Shown: one piece after another, positions 1-9,712 of the stretch | Layout: every line of letters starts with the position of its first letter | Position numbering within the stretch: the first letter of the stretch is position 1 | Assembly: GCA_001642415.1 (NCBI GenBank) | Contig: LTDK01000174.1 | Span: 248,001-312,000, forward strand | DNA: 64,000 nucleotides | Reading direction: 5' to 3' | DNA from: Nematocida ironsii | Lineage: Eukaryota > Microsporidia | The notes under the pieces: generated by a model | What the model saw: the letters and a program-made list of their open reading frames with translations, nothing else | Database searches by the model: none | Told to the model about the DNA's origin: nothing | Translations under genes and position numbers: made by a program

Positions 1-963
1 AATATTTGATGCAGGATTAACACCGAATATATCCCTGCTAAGAGAAGTAAGCAGGCCTTTATCTCTATTATGCCATAAAATACTGGAGTAGTAATGCATT
101 GTATCAATGTAGTAAGAATCACGTACTCTGATGTACTCAAAGACAGTGCCTGCTTTCTGCATATACCCACACTCAAATATATGTACAGCTATACTTGCTA
201 TGCTGTATATGGGCATCTGGTTAAACAATGAAATATATGAAGAAACAGAAGAAAGAATCCCCATAGATATATTCTTTAACAGTGAGCACTCCTGTGCAAT
301 GTTTCTTATAATACATTCTGTGCTTTTACCCGTCTCCTTTTCTAGCCTTGCCATAATCTTTCTCTCAATTTTTGTACTTTCCTCTAACGAACTTTTTTTA
401 CTGTCTGTAGTCTCCTCATTCGACCGATTTTCATCTACTCTCTCCTGCCTTCTGGCCACTTTAGTACTCTCCTCTAGCATAGGCCTGTACACAGAGTATA
501 AAAGACTCCCGGCTGCCGCAGATTCAATGCATCTTTTTAGCCCCATATCTGGACATCCCGTCTCTGTCTCTGCTTCAGCCAGCAGAGCCAGCACAAATGT
601 TCTGTCCATTTCTAAAACATACATATTCTCTAATGGCGTGCACCTTCTTGAAGGCTCTCTCGTCTTTATCTTTTCTAGTAGCTCAACTGCTATGTACTTC
701 ACTTTTGTATACTCCTTTAAGTGCCTGTGGCAAAGTGCTTGGTAGTAAAGAGACGTACACGTATCATCTTTGCATAAGTACTGAAGGGCCCTCCGGTACT
801 CAGAGTTGCGCATAAACAAATACCCCAACAGAAGAGACCTGTCCTTTTGCTGGTCTATTGACAAACACTCTACTATATATACAGCGTCTTTAAACCTTTC
901 ATATTGTATACATTTACAAAGGAACTCTTCCACTCGATGCATAACAAAATAAAACTCTTTCAT
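1..963 (-). CDS. CDC27: Cdc27/APC3, anaphase-promoting complex TPR subunit (3' truncated)
   Basis: The frame is open from an ATG at 963 to the left edge, giving 321 codons of an incomplete protein. The last visible part (codons about 270-321) contains an FEYIRVRDSYYIDTMHYYSS segment followed by LWH and, a little further on, LSRDIFGVNP. This closely resembles the stretch before the C-terminal TPR array of Cdc27/APC3, where an 'EIR...Y...GME.YST.LWHL' pattern is conserved. The N-terminal part shows helical hairpins (YLFMRNSEYRRALQYLCKD) consistent with the first TPRs. In the family Cdc27 dimerises and binds Cdh1/Cdc20 as part of the APC/C ubiquitin ligase in the nucleus. The linker around codons 165-210 is rich in Glu, Ser and Lys. 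The C-terminal TPRs lie outside the window. The family call is by recognition, without an alignment. Confidence 0.72.
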   Translation of the reverse strand, partial: MKEFYFVMHRVEEFLCKCIQYERFKDAVYIVECLSIDQQKDRSLLLGYLFMRNSEYRRALQYLCKDDTCTSLYYQALCHRHLKEYTKVKYIAVELLEKIKTREPSRRCTPLENMYVLEMDRTFVLALLAEAETETGCPDMGLKRCIESAAAGSLLYSVYRPMLEESTKVARRQERVDENRSNEETTDSKKSSLEESTKIERKIMARLEKETGKSTECIIRNIAQECSLLKNISMGILSSVSSYISLFNQMPIYSIASIAVHIFECGYMQKAGTVFEYIRVRDSYYIDTMHYYSSILWHNRDKGLLTSLSRDIFGVNPASNI

Positions 964-1034
964 TCAATTTATTTGTGGGTATAAATAATGGATACTTAAT
1001 GAGATATTTACTACCTTTTCTATAATAAACCAAG

Positions 1035-2525
1035 CTACTTGCTTGGTGTAAGTAATCCTTTGATATATTCGGTTGTTTCGGCTAGTACACTCTGCACCAG
1101 ATACTCATCTTCAATCTCCTGTACTGCCCTGCCAATTATTTCATAAATAGGATTTCCTTCAACAGACTCTCTGCTCTGCAGTACATTACCACAGTACACA
1201 AGAACAGAATTTGCCAAGTCAAAAAATTCTCTGATTTTCAGCATATCAACAGATATTTCTGCTACAACAGAAATATTTTCATCTGTTAAAGAAGAAACAG
1301 AAATAAGCAACCGGTCTATTCTATGGAGATAATCCATTACACTGGTTATGGTTTCTACATTTTTTAAATCTATTGCAGCCAGTAGTGCTTTTCTGTACTG
1401 GAAAGTGCTCATGAAACGGCCAAACTTTCCTTTCTTATGGTCTGACTGCATGTGCACAGAAAGTGTGCGGGTTTCAGTTGTGTCTTGTTTATTGTATTCG
1501 CGTATGTTTTGTGGGCCGCTTTTTTGTATTACAGGCACTGGAGTGACTGGCTCTGGTGTCCACCTGTCTCTGTATACAAGAACATTTCCTGTAGTTGTGG
1601 ATATAATATACTGTATTCCAGTGATGTGTGAGTCTTTGGATTTACTGAAAAGTGCATTAAATGCTTGAATAGATGATCCTGCGTATAATGAAGATACTTC
1701 TCTTAAAGTGTGTGTGGATACTCTCAGTCTTCCGTCTAGTGAGGATGTAATTAAATACTCCCCGTGCACTTCTGCCTTAGTAAATCCTTTAGAGTGCATG
1801 GAAGATGCTATTGTTATTGCTTTCTCTTCCATACAGTAAATATATCCCGTACCGTTACACATACCAATGAATAGCTGTGTTTCATTAATAAACTGCACTA
1901 TACAAGACTTTTCCACGTATAAATCAGCCACTTCATTTACGGATATTTTCACTTTCTTTCTTCCTACAACACCAGAAGCACCAGTGTCAGATATCGCATA
2001 CTCATATATATGTAATTCACCACTTGCTAATGATACAGCCATGTACTTGCCGTTTGAAGATATACTGTCTACATAGTCAGAGTACGTAAGTTCAGTTAGT
2101 CTGCTAGTGTCGTATATACAGTACACAAACACTTTACACGACTCTCCTCCAGCACACAGCACATCACTCGATAGAAAAGCCAGTGCTCGCAAGGGAGCAT
2201 TCCCAGTGTCTATAAAAGAAAGTCTGTTCCCATCATAGTCAACCAAACGTATCTTGCCTTCTTTGTTGAATAGAGCTATGATCGAATCGTTTGTTGCAAT
2301 ACGAGCATCTGTTCCAGATGAACGACTGAACACTTTTTCGCTGTTCTTCTCAGTATCAGTGTCCAGCGATTTCTTACATAAACTGTCGCGGTTTGAGTAC
2401 ACCGCTGTGTTCTGGTTTGTTAATACCACTGCATAGCACCCAGAAATATTTCTTTCTACTTCTATTATAGTTCTTGTTTTTGGATGTTTCACTCCATAAT
2501 TTTCAATACGAAACTCCTTTTCCAT
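1035..2525 (-). CDS. UTP15: Utp15-like WD40 protein of the t-UTP/SSU processome
   Basis: This is a 496-residue protein. The first 320 residues or so have the alternating beta pattern of a WD40 propeller, although the repeats are degenerate. The last 130 residues, beginning near KFGRFMSTFQYRKALLAAID, match the Utp15 C-terminal helical domain: a 'F...F.Y..AL.AAL' opening, then VMDYLHRIDRLLISVSSL, corresponding to the 'LL.EL.RR..L..ALS' stretch of the family. Utp15 belongs to the t-UTP/UtpA complex, which binds nascent pre-rRNA in the nucleolus for 18S processing. The length is close to fungal Utp15. Another WD40 protein is possible if the C-terminal match is coincidental. The neighbour GNA1 diverges from it across about 545 bp. 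Confidence 0.68.
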   Translation of the reverse strand: MEKEFRIENYGVKHPKTRTIIEVERNISGCYAVVLTNQNTAVYSNRDSLCKKSLDTDTEKNSEKVFSRSSGTDARIATNDSIIALFNKEGKIRLVDYDGNRLSFIDTGNAPLRALAFLSSDVLCAGGESCKVFVYCIYDTSRLTELTYSDYVDSISSNGKYMAVSLASGELHIYEYAISDTGASGVVGRKKVKISVNEVADLYVEKSCIVQFINETQLFIGMCNGTGYIYCMEEKAITIASSMHSKGFTKAEVHGEYLITSSLDGRLRVSTHTLREVSSLYAGSSIQAFNALFSKSKDSHITGIQYIISTTTGNVLVYRDRWTPEPVTPVPVIQKSGPQNIREYNKQDTTETRTLSVHMQSDHKKGKFGRFMSTFQYRKALLAAIDLKNVETITSVMDYLHRIDRLLISVSSLTDENISVVAEISVDMLKIREFFDLANSVLVYCGNVLQSRESVEGNPIYEIIGRAVQEIEDEYLVQSVLAETTEYIKGLLTPSK

Positions 2526-3070
2526 ACGCTGTAAAAATTCTGCAGTCTACTAAAAACTTTTCCATCTTCACAGAGACACATTTACTGAGAAATTCTTAAT
2601 TAGTACAAGACTCAACAGAATGACTATTTATACGGACTTGTCCTAATCTCGCCGTATATTAATTTCTGATAATTTACAGAAAATACTCAGAAATTCAATT
2701 TTACTTTAATATACCTAAAATACCTCTGAGTACCCAGAATATTATATTTATACAGAGTATACACATACAAATTATATTCTAAAATTTCATATCCACAGGA
2801 CTATTATTCACAATAAGAAACACAATAAATGAGAAAATAGAAATATCCTGAAACATTCTAAAATTATAATAATAAAGTATAAAAAAGCAGTTCCTATGCA
2901 AGTATGTGATACAAAAGGGATTTACTGATTTAAAGTATGTTCTATTTGTGTATTTTCATTAGTAATTATCATATGCCCCGTTTTAATACAAATGAATATT
3001 TATTTATTTGTACAGGATTGGCAACATGTTTTATTCTTTCTTATAAAACCCAGGGAAGTGTATCATAATT
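2526..3070. other. AT-rich divergent spacer, UTP15/GNA1
   Basis: These 545 bp between two divergent starts contain no convincing ORF or RNA. The DNA is A/T rich with scattered AATTTCTGATAATTTAC-like sequence near 2660 and runs such as TATTTATTTATTTG just before GNA1. Promoters for both genes must lie here, but no discrete element can be defined by eye. Confidence 0.5.
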
Positions 3071-3511
3071 ATGTCATTTACGATTAGAAAACTTAAAAGA
3101 GAAGACTTAACAGAAGAATACTTCTCTCTTCTGTCCATACTCACTGAAGCACCATTCCCAGGAAAGGAGCAGGTTGATAAGATGTATGAATATATGCAGG
3201 CACATGAAGAGACATACAATGTGTTTGTTGTCTGCTCTCCTGAGGGAAAATTAGTAGGATCAGGCACTCTGCTTATAGAAAAGAAGTTCATACGATCACT
3301 AGGGAGTGTAGGGCATATAGAAGACATAGTTATTTCTAATGAGTGCCAGGGAAAGGGACTCGGTCATAAACTGATAACATTCCTTTCTGAGAAAGCTAAA
3401 ACCAGTAACTGTTATAAAGTGATACTTGCATGCAGTGAAAAAAATCAGAAATTCTATGAGAAGTGTGGATTTGTTAAGAAAGAAGTTATGATGGCTTTGT
3501 ATAACAGCTAA
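3071..3511 (+). CDS. GNA1: Glucosamine-6-phosphate N-acetyltransferase
   Basis: This 146-residue GNAT-fold protein is about the length of fungal Gna1 (about 150-160). GHIED at residues 81-85 followed by IVISNECQGKGLGHKLI is the Gna1 beta4 strand plus acetyl-CoA pyrophosphate loop (Q93-x-x-G-x-G98, with Gln where many GNATs have Arg). CSEKNQKFYEKCGF at 121-134 is the Gna1-specific C-terminal signature. The enzyme acetylates glucosamine-6-phosphate with acetyl-CoA in the cytosol, on the way to UDP-GlcNAc. In microsporidia this feeds chitin for the spore wall and GPI anchors; PIG-U for the latter lies further along the window. The start at 3071 is the only ATG giving the full N-terminal strand. 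Confidence 0.92.
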   Translation: MSFTIRKLKREDLTEEYFSLLSILTEAPFPGKEQVDKMYEYMQAHEETYNVFVVCSPEGKLVGSGTLLIEKKFIRSLGSVGHIEDIVISNECQGKGLGHKLITFLSEKAKTSNCYKVILACSEKNQKFYEKCGFVKKEVMMALYNS

Positions 3512-3638
3512 ATTTAGTTTGATTCCTTTGTGAGTGCACGCAGTTAGTCGCGTATTTTGTTAAGCAATAAATGGGAATTCAAAATATTTCATTTTGTGGC
3601 AGTTATTGTATATTTTATTTCAGTATTTCAGTTATGGG

Positions 3639-5021
3639 TTATATCTGCATAAAGTCATCAAGTCGTCTTTTACTGTCTTCTAAATCATTGAGGTACCTTT
3701 GATAAAGTGGATCATTTGGAGTTTCTATTCTGGATATTTTCTTCTTTAAATCTGATATTCTCTCCTTTAACTCCTCTTCAATCTTAGACTTTATTTTAGT
3801 CTTCTGACTCTGATCCGTTCTGGTCAAATGTGTACTCTTTGCTGAAATACTTTCATTGTGTGCATTGGAGTGTGAGGAAGTATTCCCCTGGGGGAATCTG
3901 CTTTTTAATAGTTTTATTGCTAGTCTTTGCTTGTTGATTATTGCATCTTTCTCTTCCCGGATCTTTTCTGACTCTTTGATTATTTCATGGTTCTCTTCTT
4001 TAAGGTGCTCTAGCTCTTTAGTAAGTGCATTTAACTGGTTACTGATGTGCTGCTTGTCCTTTTGTGTTTTTTCAAGAGTCTCCTTCTCTTTCTGTATTTT
4101 CTCTCTGAAAAATCCTTCTATGGCCTGTAATGAACTGGTTAGTTTCGCAGTTTCTCCTGCAGATATTTCCTTGTGCAGTTGTTCAATTGCATCTGGCATG
4201 TCTAAAAGAAGAAGAATTCGAGTTATCTGGATAGATGCACAAGTGGCAAGTTTTGCAAGTGAGGCTTCAACCTCTGCACACGCAGTGAAGGAAGACTTAA
4301 TTTCAGATATTTCCTTTTTTCGAATCTTCAACCGTGCACGATAACTTGCAAGTTGTTCTTTTGCTTCTTTCAATGCCTTCTCTGCTGATTCTGCCCTACT
4401 CCTTTGATACGCTATCTCTGCTGCACTGCTCATTTTTTCACTCTGTGTTTTCTGCATACTCACTTCTTCTTTAAGTGCTTGTCTGCTTAGAGCTGCCTGC
4501 ATCTCTGCTTTTTCCACAGAATTCAGTGCATTAATAAGCGTATTCTCAGCAGACCTTCTTTCCTCTCGCATGGAATTCACTGCAGAAATATTCTCTGGTA
4601 AGTTATACTCATTATTCTCTTCTTCTGGTATATATTCTGCCTCATCCTTTCCATATATTATTTGCTTAAGCTTCTTCAACCAGCCAACTTCTTCTTTTTC
4701 CTCCTGAATTATAATACTATCCAGACCAGTCTTCCTTTCTATTATACTTGGTTCTTCACTTTGCTTTTCTATTATGTGATGCAGATTATCTATCTTTCTG
4801 CATACTTCAGTGAAAGCTTTTGTCACATGATGGATTAACTCTCCATCCGCAATGGATTTCGGCTGTATATAATCACTCCTTCTTATAAAAGACTGCTCAA
4901 TTGTTTGATTCTCCTTCATTATATCATTATCCTGAAGAAGACTGCTGATTGACCCTGTAGCCATGTCTGTCAAGTTGCTTCTATACGAAACTTGCGAATT
5001 CTGCTGGGTGGAGGGATCCAT
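3639..5021 (-). CDS. Coiled-coil protein of unknown function
   Basis: I do not recognise this 460-residue protein. Residues 1-130 are mixed polar sequence without a visible domain. From about residue 150 to 360 it is dominated by heptad-like coiled coil rich in Glu, Lys, Gln and Ala, interrupted near 245-285 by a more hydrophobic helical patch containing CASIQITRILLLLDM. A Ser/Thr/His-rich linker near 380-400 precedes a final short coiled coil. There is no signal peptide or membrane segment. The architecture would suit a spindle-pole, kinetochore or vesicle-tether scaffold, but nothing discriminates between these. It faces GNA1 tail to tail with about 127 bp between stops and diverges from CCA1. 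Confidence 0.8.
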   Translation of the reverse strand: MDPSTQQNSQVSYRSNLTDMATGSISSLLQDNDIMKENQTIEQSFIRRSDYIQPKSIADGELIHHVTKAFTEVCRKIDNLHHIIEKQSEEPSIIERKTGLDSIIIQEEKEEVGWLKKLKQIIYGKDEAEYIPEEENNEYNLPENISAVNSMREERRSAENTLINALNSVEKAEMQAALSRQALKEEVSMQKTQSEKMSSAAEIAYQRSRAESAEKALKEAKEQLASYRARLKIRKKEISEIKSSFTACAEVEASLAKLATCASIQITRILLLLDMPDAIEQLHKEISAGETAKLTSSLQAIEGFFREKIQKEKETLEKTQKDKQHISNQLNALTKELEHLKEENHEIIKESEKIREEKDAIINKQRLAIKLLKSRFPQGNTSSHSNAHNESISAKSTHLTRTDQSQKTKIKSKIEEELKERISDLKKKISRIETPNDPLYQRYLNDLEDSKRRLDDFMQI

Positions 5022-5186
5022 AAATATATTATACGGAAATTAAAATACGAAATTATATTTGAAATAATTCTGTCAAAGAATTATTAGATGGACGGGCTGT
5101 ATCAGATGGCTTAAACAGGCCAGGAAGTGGTTTCTGTACAATTAGTGCACTATTAGATATTTAACACATTTATCTTTTATTTTTTC

Positions 5187-6563
5187 ATGTTACATATTAC
5201 ACCTATAGAAGAAAAGCTATTTACAGAGTTATTAGAGTACAATGATAAAATAGGTCTACATATGACATTCAGAGTGGCTGGTGGCTGGGTTAGAGACAGG
5301 TTAATGGGTATTCCATGTGATGATATAGATATAGCCATAGACAGAAGTAGTGGTGCAGTATTTACAGCAGGGTTTATTACACACTTACATGGGAAGTCTG
5401 AAGAAGTACGGGGGTACCATGTGATTGAGTGCAACCATGAAAAGTCAAAACATTTAGAGACAGCCAGTTTACGGTATATGGACTTATCCATAGATTTTGT
5501 TGCATTAAGAACTGAGGAGTACACAGACACAAGAATTCCCACAATCCGTACGGGAACACCTCAAGAAGATGCCAATAGAAGAGACATCACAATAAATGCA
5601 CTTTTCTACAACATAAACACAAGAACCATTGAAGATTATACAGAAAGAGGTCTATCAGACATGAAAAATAAAAAGATCAGAACTCCTCTCGATCCCATGG
5701 AGACTTTTTTAGATGATCCCTTACGAATACTTCGAGTATTAAGATTCGCATCCAGACTGTCCTTTGAAATAGTACCAGAAATACTTAACGTACTAAATAA
5801 ACCATCACTCCATGATAAGTTAAACAAAGTCGTATCCAAGGAACGTGTTGGATGTGAAATAAAGAAGACCCTATCACACACAGGATACAGTACAGCAATA
5901 AAAACAATGACACAGCACAGGATCGTACATGCCTTATTCCCAGATATAAATTTATCATTTGAAGATGTCTGTACATTCACAGACACACTGAATAAATTAC
6001 AGAACATCACAGACCATCCATGCACAGCAATTCCATCAGAAGAGGTTTACATATTAAGAATATTTTCAATCCTTCAGAATAATTTACACATAAAAAACGG
6101 GAAGGGTACATTAACAGAATACATTATAAAGGAATTATTAAAATGGACTAAAATTGAAAGGGAGAAGATCACACAAATAGAAAGGAATTTGTTAAAAATA
6201 GATGTACTTATGGGGTTAACTTGTCCAGAGAATGATTGGTTAGTTAGGGTATCAAGAGAATTAGGACCAAATATAGAACATTCACTTACATTATACGATA
6301 TCATACAGAAATTAAAGAAACAAGAAAAACTTAACGTACTTTCCGTATACAGTAAGATAATTTCTAACGGTTATAAAAATATATATTTAGAGAAGAGTCC
6401 AGTTGAGTGTTCAGTTATATTAGAAGCACTAAACATAAAAAAGCAAGAAATATCCAAGTACATGGAGAGATCCACACAATTATCAATTATACATCAGACA
6501 AAGGACACAGAATATATACTTAACCTACTAAAGAAGGAATTCTCCATACCACAGGATACATAA
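5187..6563 (+). CDS. CCA1: CCA-adding tRNA nucleotidyltransferase
   Basis: This 458-residue protein has the class II nucleotidyltransferase order. FRVAGGWVRDRLMG (residues 28-41) is the GG-x-VRD motif. D46-I-D48 are the two catalytic metal-binding carboxylates. RRDITINALFYN is the RRD base-recognition segment, and LDDPLRILRVLRFASRLSF is the neck motif. The enzyme adds CCA to tRNA 3' ends from CTP and ATP. The length is slightly shorter than yeast Cca1 (546). No N-terminal organelle presequence is present, as expected without a mitochondrial genome. The start is the first ATG after an AT-rich leader. It diverges from the coiled-coil gene by about 165 bp, and its 3' flank is a tandem-repeat array. 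Confidence 0.95.
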   Translation: MLHITPIEEKLFTELLEYNDKIGLHMTFRVAGGWVRDRLMGIPCDDIDIAIDRSSGAVFTAGFITHLHGKSEEVRGYHVIECNHEKSKHLETASLRYMDLSIDFVALRTEEYTDTRIPTIRTGTPQEDANRRDITINALFYNINTRTIEDYTERGLSDMKNKKIRTPLDPMETFLDDPLRILRVLRFASRLSFEIVPEILNVLNKPSLHDKLNKVVSKERVGCEIKKTLSHTGYSTAIKTMTQHRIVHALFPDINLSFEDVCTFTDTLNKLQNITDHPCTAIPSEEVYILRIFSILQNNLHIKNGKGTLTEYIIKELLKWTKIEREKITQIERNLLKIDVLMGLTCPENDWLVRVSRELGPNIEHSLTLYDIIQKLKKQEKLNVLSVYSKIISNGYKNIYLEKSPVECSVILEALNIKKQEISKYMERSTQLSIIHQTKDTEYILNLLKKEFSIPQDT

Positions 6564-6575
6564 ATAAAATATAAA

Positions 6576-6799
6576 ACTTATTACACACATACTCATATAT
6601 ACTTATTATTACACACATACTCATATATTATGAACTACACATAATTTATTACACACATACTTATATATTATGTTACTTATTACACACATACTCATATATT
6701 ATGAACTACACATAATTTATTACACATATACTCATATATTATGAACTACACATAATTTATTACACATATACTCATATATTATGTTACTTATTACACATA
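6576..6799. repeat. Minisatellite, about 40-bp unit (TTATTACACAYATACTCATA)
   Basis: A core of TTATTACACACATACTCATA followed by TATTATGAACTACACATAA is repeated about five to six times, with unit variants. Some units have ACACATATAC for ACACACATAC, and shorter units end in TATTATGTTACTTATTACA. The array fills nearly the whole spacer between the convergent CCA1 and SWIM-protein stops. No ORF crosses it. Unit length variation suggests slippage or unequal exchange. Confidence 0.9.
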
Positions 6800-6819
6800 G
6801 TACATTAAGTATTCTTAAT

Positions 6820-7074
6820 TCACCTGTTCATAACTTTCTGTACAATGTCTTTTAAAATATTTCTGTCTTCTGAATATTCATTCCTTGCCACTGAAATAAT
6901 ATGCTGACAAATTAAATATTCACTGCAAGTGCACCCGGCAATGCCCCCATCGACTAAAACATATTCACCATTGACGTAAAAGTAATCAATTCCATGCTGT
7001 GTGAGTCTCTTAGTCTGTAGAATATCTTCAGCACCAGAAATCCCGTATGAAATAAGACTAATCTCATGAGACAT
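6820..7074 (-). CDS. Small SWIM zinc-finger protein (SWS1/Shu2-like candidate)
   Basis: This 84-residue protein contains C48-T-C50, then C56-Q-H58, which is the CxC-x(n)-CxH SWIM zinc finger. The preceding YFYVNGEYVLVDGGIAGCTC gives the usual two beta strands. Among small eukaryotic SWIM proteins the best known are SWS1/ZSWIM7 and Shu2, which partner Rad51-paralogue-like proteins in homologous recombination (human ZSWIM7 is about 140 residues). The assignment to that family is inference from size and motif. Its start is 31 bp from the divergent RRP12 start. A transposase-derived or other SWIM protein is unlikely at this size. Confidence 0.6.
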   Translation of the reverse strand: MSHEISLISYGISGAEDILQTKRLTQHGIDYFYVNGEYVLVDGGIAGCTCSEYLICQHIISVARNEYSEDRNILKDIVQKVMNR

Positions 7075-7105
7075 AAATTAACAACGGAAATGAAAATTTT
7101 TATTA

Positions 7106-9712
7106 ATGAGTAGACCAGCAGAGGAGCAGTCTGATAGAATGACGAATATATTAGAAGAGAGAATAAAGAGTGCACTGGAAAAGAAAGGAAAAGAAGTCAC
7201 ACCACAAGAAATGTGGCTGGCCTCATTTGATTTATTAAAGGAAACAGTTGAGACAATGGGTCCGTATACAGAAGAGTGTCTTAAGATATCCTGTAAGTAT
7301 GCACCAGAACAATTAGGAGATTTAGCAAATCCAGTAAGAATGTGTCTTAATAAGATATCACACTCTACGAATGGGAACAGTTGGAGTGATAAGGGATTCT
7401 TTACACTTATGCTTAAGACCGTATGTACACCTGAGGCGTACACTGACCAGAGCATTATAGATAATATAATTGTTCTGTGCACTGCAAAGTCACCTAAAAT
7501 CAGGAAGAGAGCTATTCCTGTTCTACGCAGGATAATTATACACGAAGAAAGCAGTGATACCACAGGAGGGAAGAGTATTACGTTTTCTAAGCTAGTAATG
7601 ACAGTAGAGAAATTATCAGAAGTTAATTTAGAGCACTCAGGCAGGGTTATCTCCATACTGAACCAGTTCATGAGAGAGATTACTAAATACGGAATGACTG
7701 AGAGTATGTTAAATATTGCAGTAAACCTACAGAAGGAGAGTAAATCCGTGAGTGTACAGGCAATTACATTTGCAGAAGCAATTTTAAAGGCTATCCCACA
7801 GGAATTATTAAGTACACATTTAGTGATTGTAGAGGATGCATTATCAAAAGGATCTGATAAAGAAGATGAAATATGCATTCTTATAAATTACGTATCTGAT
7901 GTGATGAGGGCAAGTGCGGGTGTATCCCTTCAGATGGGATGTGAATTTATCGTATCAGAGAACTCTGCAGTAGAAGAAGGCATTAAAGAAATCATAAAGG
8001 AGCACATAGCAAAGAATAAGAAAATCACACAGGCCGTATATGAATCAGTACACAATTTATTATTATCACTTAAAGGACGTGTGTCTTTGTTCACTAAGCT
8101 TATAGTTGTACTAGCACAGTACTGTTATAATGAAGAGGATGTAAGGATGAACAAAAGCATAGAATTAATTATAGGGAATATAGGTGTGGACAGGTTTATG
8201 TGGAGTGTTAAGGAGAGAGAGTTCTTCTACTGGCTACCAATGATAAAGTCAGCTGTACACTCAACGGATATTGAAGTGTTTATACGCAGGTTTATGCCTG
8301 AGATAGAGGTAGAGAAGAGGAATGAGGACAGTACGCAGTATGAAGCACTTTGGTCATGTTTCCCTTCATTCTGTCGGGGTATGAAGGATTCAAATGGAGT
8401 ATTCTCTCATTTTGTAAGACAACTACCTTTCTTCCTGTCGAATAATTCAGTAACTGGGTATATCGCACAGGGTATAACAATTCTTATAGAAGAAGCACAT
8501 AGAAATATTGGTGCAGATCCAGAAACAATCACTCTTAAAACAAACATTCTGAAGACGTTCTCAATTGCGATCGATTTATTCGAAAGACTCGTACTTAAGT
8601 TCAAGCAGACACAGGCAGAGAATGAGAGAGAAGCACTCCGATCATTCACAAAGGTTTTAGACAGTGCATGGCAGAGGAAGTACTATACGAATATTATAGA
8701 TACTGCATTCGTATTCTCAGGAGAATTCTTCAGTGGGGAGTTAAAGCCTGAAATAAACAGGAAAGAGAATGACGTACCTGCACCAGAGAAAGTATTCATA
8801 GAGAATGCACCTCTCCTGGAAATTGTAGCACATCAGTACGTTAAAGATGCCAAGTTCACTGAAGGTGTACTCAGATATGTCATATCCACACACTTACGAA
8901 CACAGAAGATGGGGTATAAAGTACTACTGGCACTCGTACAAAGTGGATTCTGTCCTAAATCACTGTGTGACTTCTTCTTAGACCAGCGAACAGATGATGT
9001 CTTATTCCAGTGCAGTAGGCATTTAAGACTCTCTGTGATGTACGAAATACTCAAGAGACATAATATAACAGAAGGTGTCCCCCTGTGCAGACTCATATTC
9101 GAAATGGCCAGAGCCGTTCGTACAGAAGGTGGCCGTAACAGGAGTGTATCATTTGATATAATAAATGAAATGGCAGCCACTTACTCACCAGGAGTACTTG
9201 ATGAAGTAGCTAAAATGATCATGGCAGGTATCCCAGGCAAACCAGTTGATTACCAAGCAGGTGCAATAGCCATCCTCTCCTCACTCTTCTACCAGGGAAG
9301 AGAAAAGGTTTCTATTGAAGTGGTTGAAATGGCCATGGGAATAATTGAAAATCTCTCAGCTGAGAATAAGTACGCTGTAGGGAAGGCTTCAATCGGATTC
9401 TTATCCATTGTACTTATAGAGATGGATCAGATAAATAAGTACTTAACAAGAGCACTGGTCTGCCTGGACAGGATTATCTTCCACTTTAAGCTGAAATTAA
9501 GCGAAAACCTGAAATTAATCTTAAGAAAGATTGTTGAGAAGAAAGGTGCTTCTGTCTTAACACCACCACAGACTGAGTTAATAAAACAGCGATCCTCAGC
9601 GTATAAGCAAGAAGAGGAGCAAAGAATTGTCGTGGATGGAGATGGCAAAATGCGAATAAAAGACCAGAAATTCATTAAGAACAACAGACAAAAAAGAGTA
9701 AAACGGTCTTAA
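7106..9712 (+). CDS. RRP12: Rrp12-like HEAT-repeat ribosome biogenesis factor
   Basis: This 868-residue protein is built almost wholly of paired amphipathic helices (HEAT/ARM type). A central segment, ALWSCFPSFCRGMKDSNGVF near residues 415-434, resembles the 'W.LLP.FC..P.D....F' stretch in the Rrp12 NUC173 domain. The basic tail (VVDGDGKMRIKDQKFIKNN, ending QKRVKRS) resembles the Rrp12 C-terminus. Rrp12 works in maturation and export of both ribosomal subunits with Ran and karyopherins. Yeast Rrp12 is 1228 residues, so this copy is shortened. It shares a 31-bp divergent spacer with the SWIM gene. A karyopherin-like HEAT protein is the main alternative, but the basic tail argues against it. 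Confidence 0.72.
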   Translation: MSRPAEEQSDRMTNILEERIKSALEKKGKEVTPQEMWLASFDLLKETVETMGPYTEECLKISCKYAPEQLGDLANPVRMCLNKISHSTNGNSWSDKGFFTLMLKTVCTPEAYTDQSIIDNIIVLCTAKSPKIRKRAIPVLRRIIIHEESSDTTGGKSITFSKLVMTVEKLSEVNLEHSGRVISILNQFMREITKYGMTESMLNIAVNLQKESKSVSVQAITFAEAILKAIPQELLSTHLVIVEDALSKGSDKEDEICILINYVSDVMRASAGVSLQMGCEFIVSENSAVEEGIKEIIKEHIAKNKKITQAVYESVHNLLLSLKGRVSLFTKLIVVLAQYCYNEEDVRMNKSIELIIGNIGVDRFMWSVKEREFFYWLPMIKSAVHSTDIEVFIRRFMPEIEVEKRNEDSTQYEALWSCFPSFCRGMKDSNGVFSHFVRQLPFFLSNNSVTGYIAQGITILIEEAHRNIGADPETITLKTNILKTFSIAIDLFERLVLKFKQTQAENEREALRSFTKVLDSAWQRKYYTNIIDTAFVFSGEFFSGELKPEINRKENDVPAPEKVFIENAPLLEIVAHQYVKDAKFTEGVLRYVISTHLRTQKMGYKVLLALVQSGFCPKSLCDFFLDQRTDDVLFQCSRHLRLSVMYEILKRHNITEGVPLCRLIFEMARAVRTEGGRNRSVSFDIINEMAATYSPGVLDEVAKMIMAGIPGKPVDYQAGAIAILSSLFYQGREKVSIEVVEMAMGIIENLSAENKYAVGKASIGFLSIVLIEMDQINKYLTRALVCLDRIIFHFKLKLSENLKLILRKIVEKKGASVLTPPQTELIKQRSSAYKQEEEQRIVVDGDGKMRIKDQKFIKNNRQKRVKRS

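Noticed and set aside
131..745. Plus-strand open frame of about 200 codons
   Set aside because: It lies wholly antisense to the Cdc27 coding frame, which has clear family similarity; the plus translation is Ser/Leu/Phe-rich shadow sequence.
7078..7878. Minus-strand open frame of 266 codons
   Set aside because: Antisense to the start of RRP12, with composition typical of a reverse-complement shadow.
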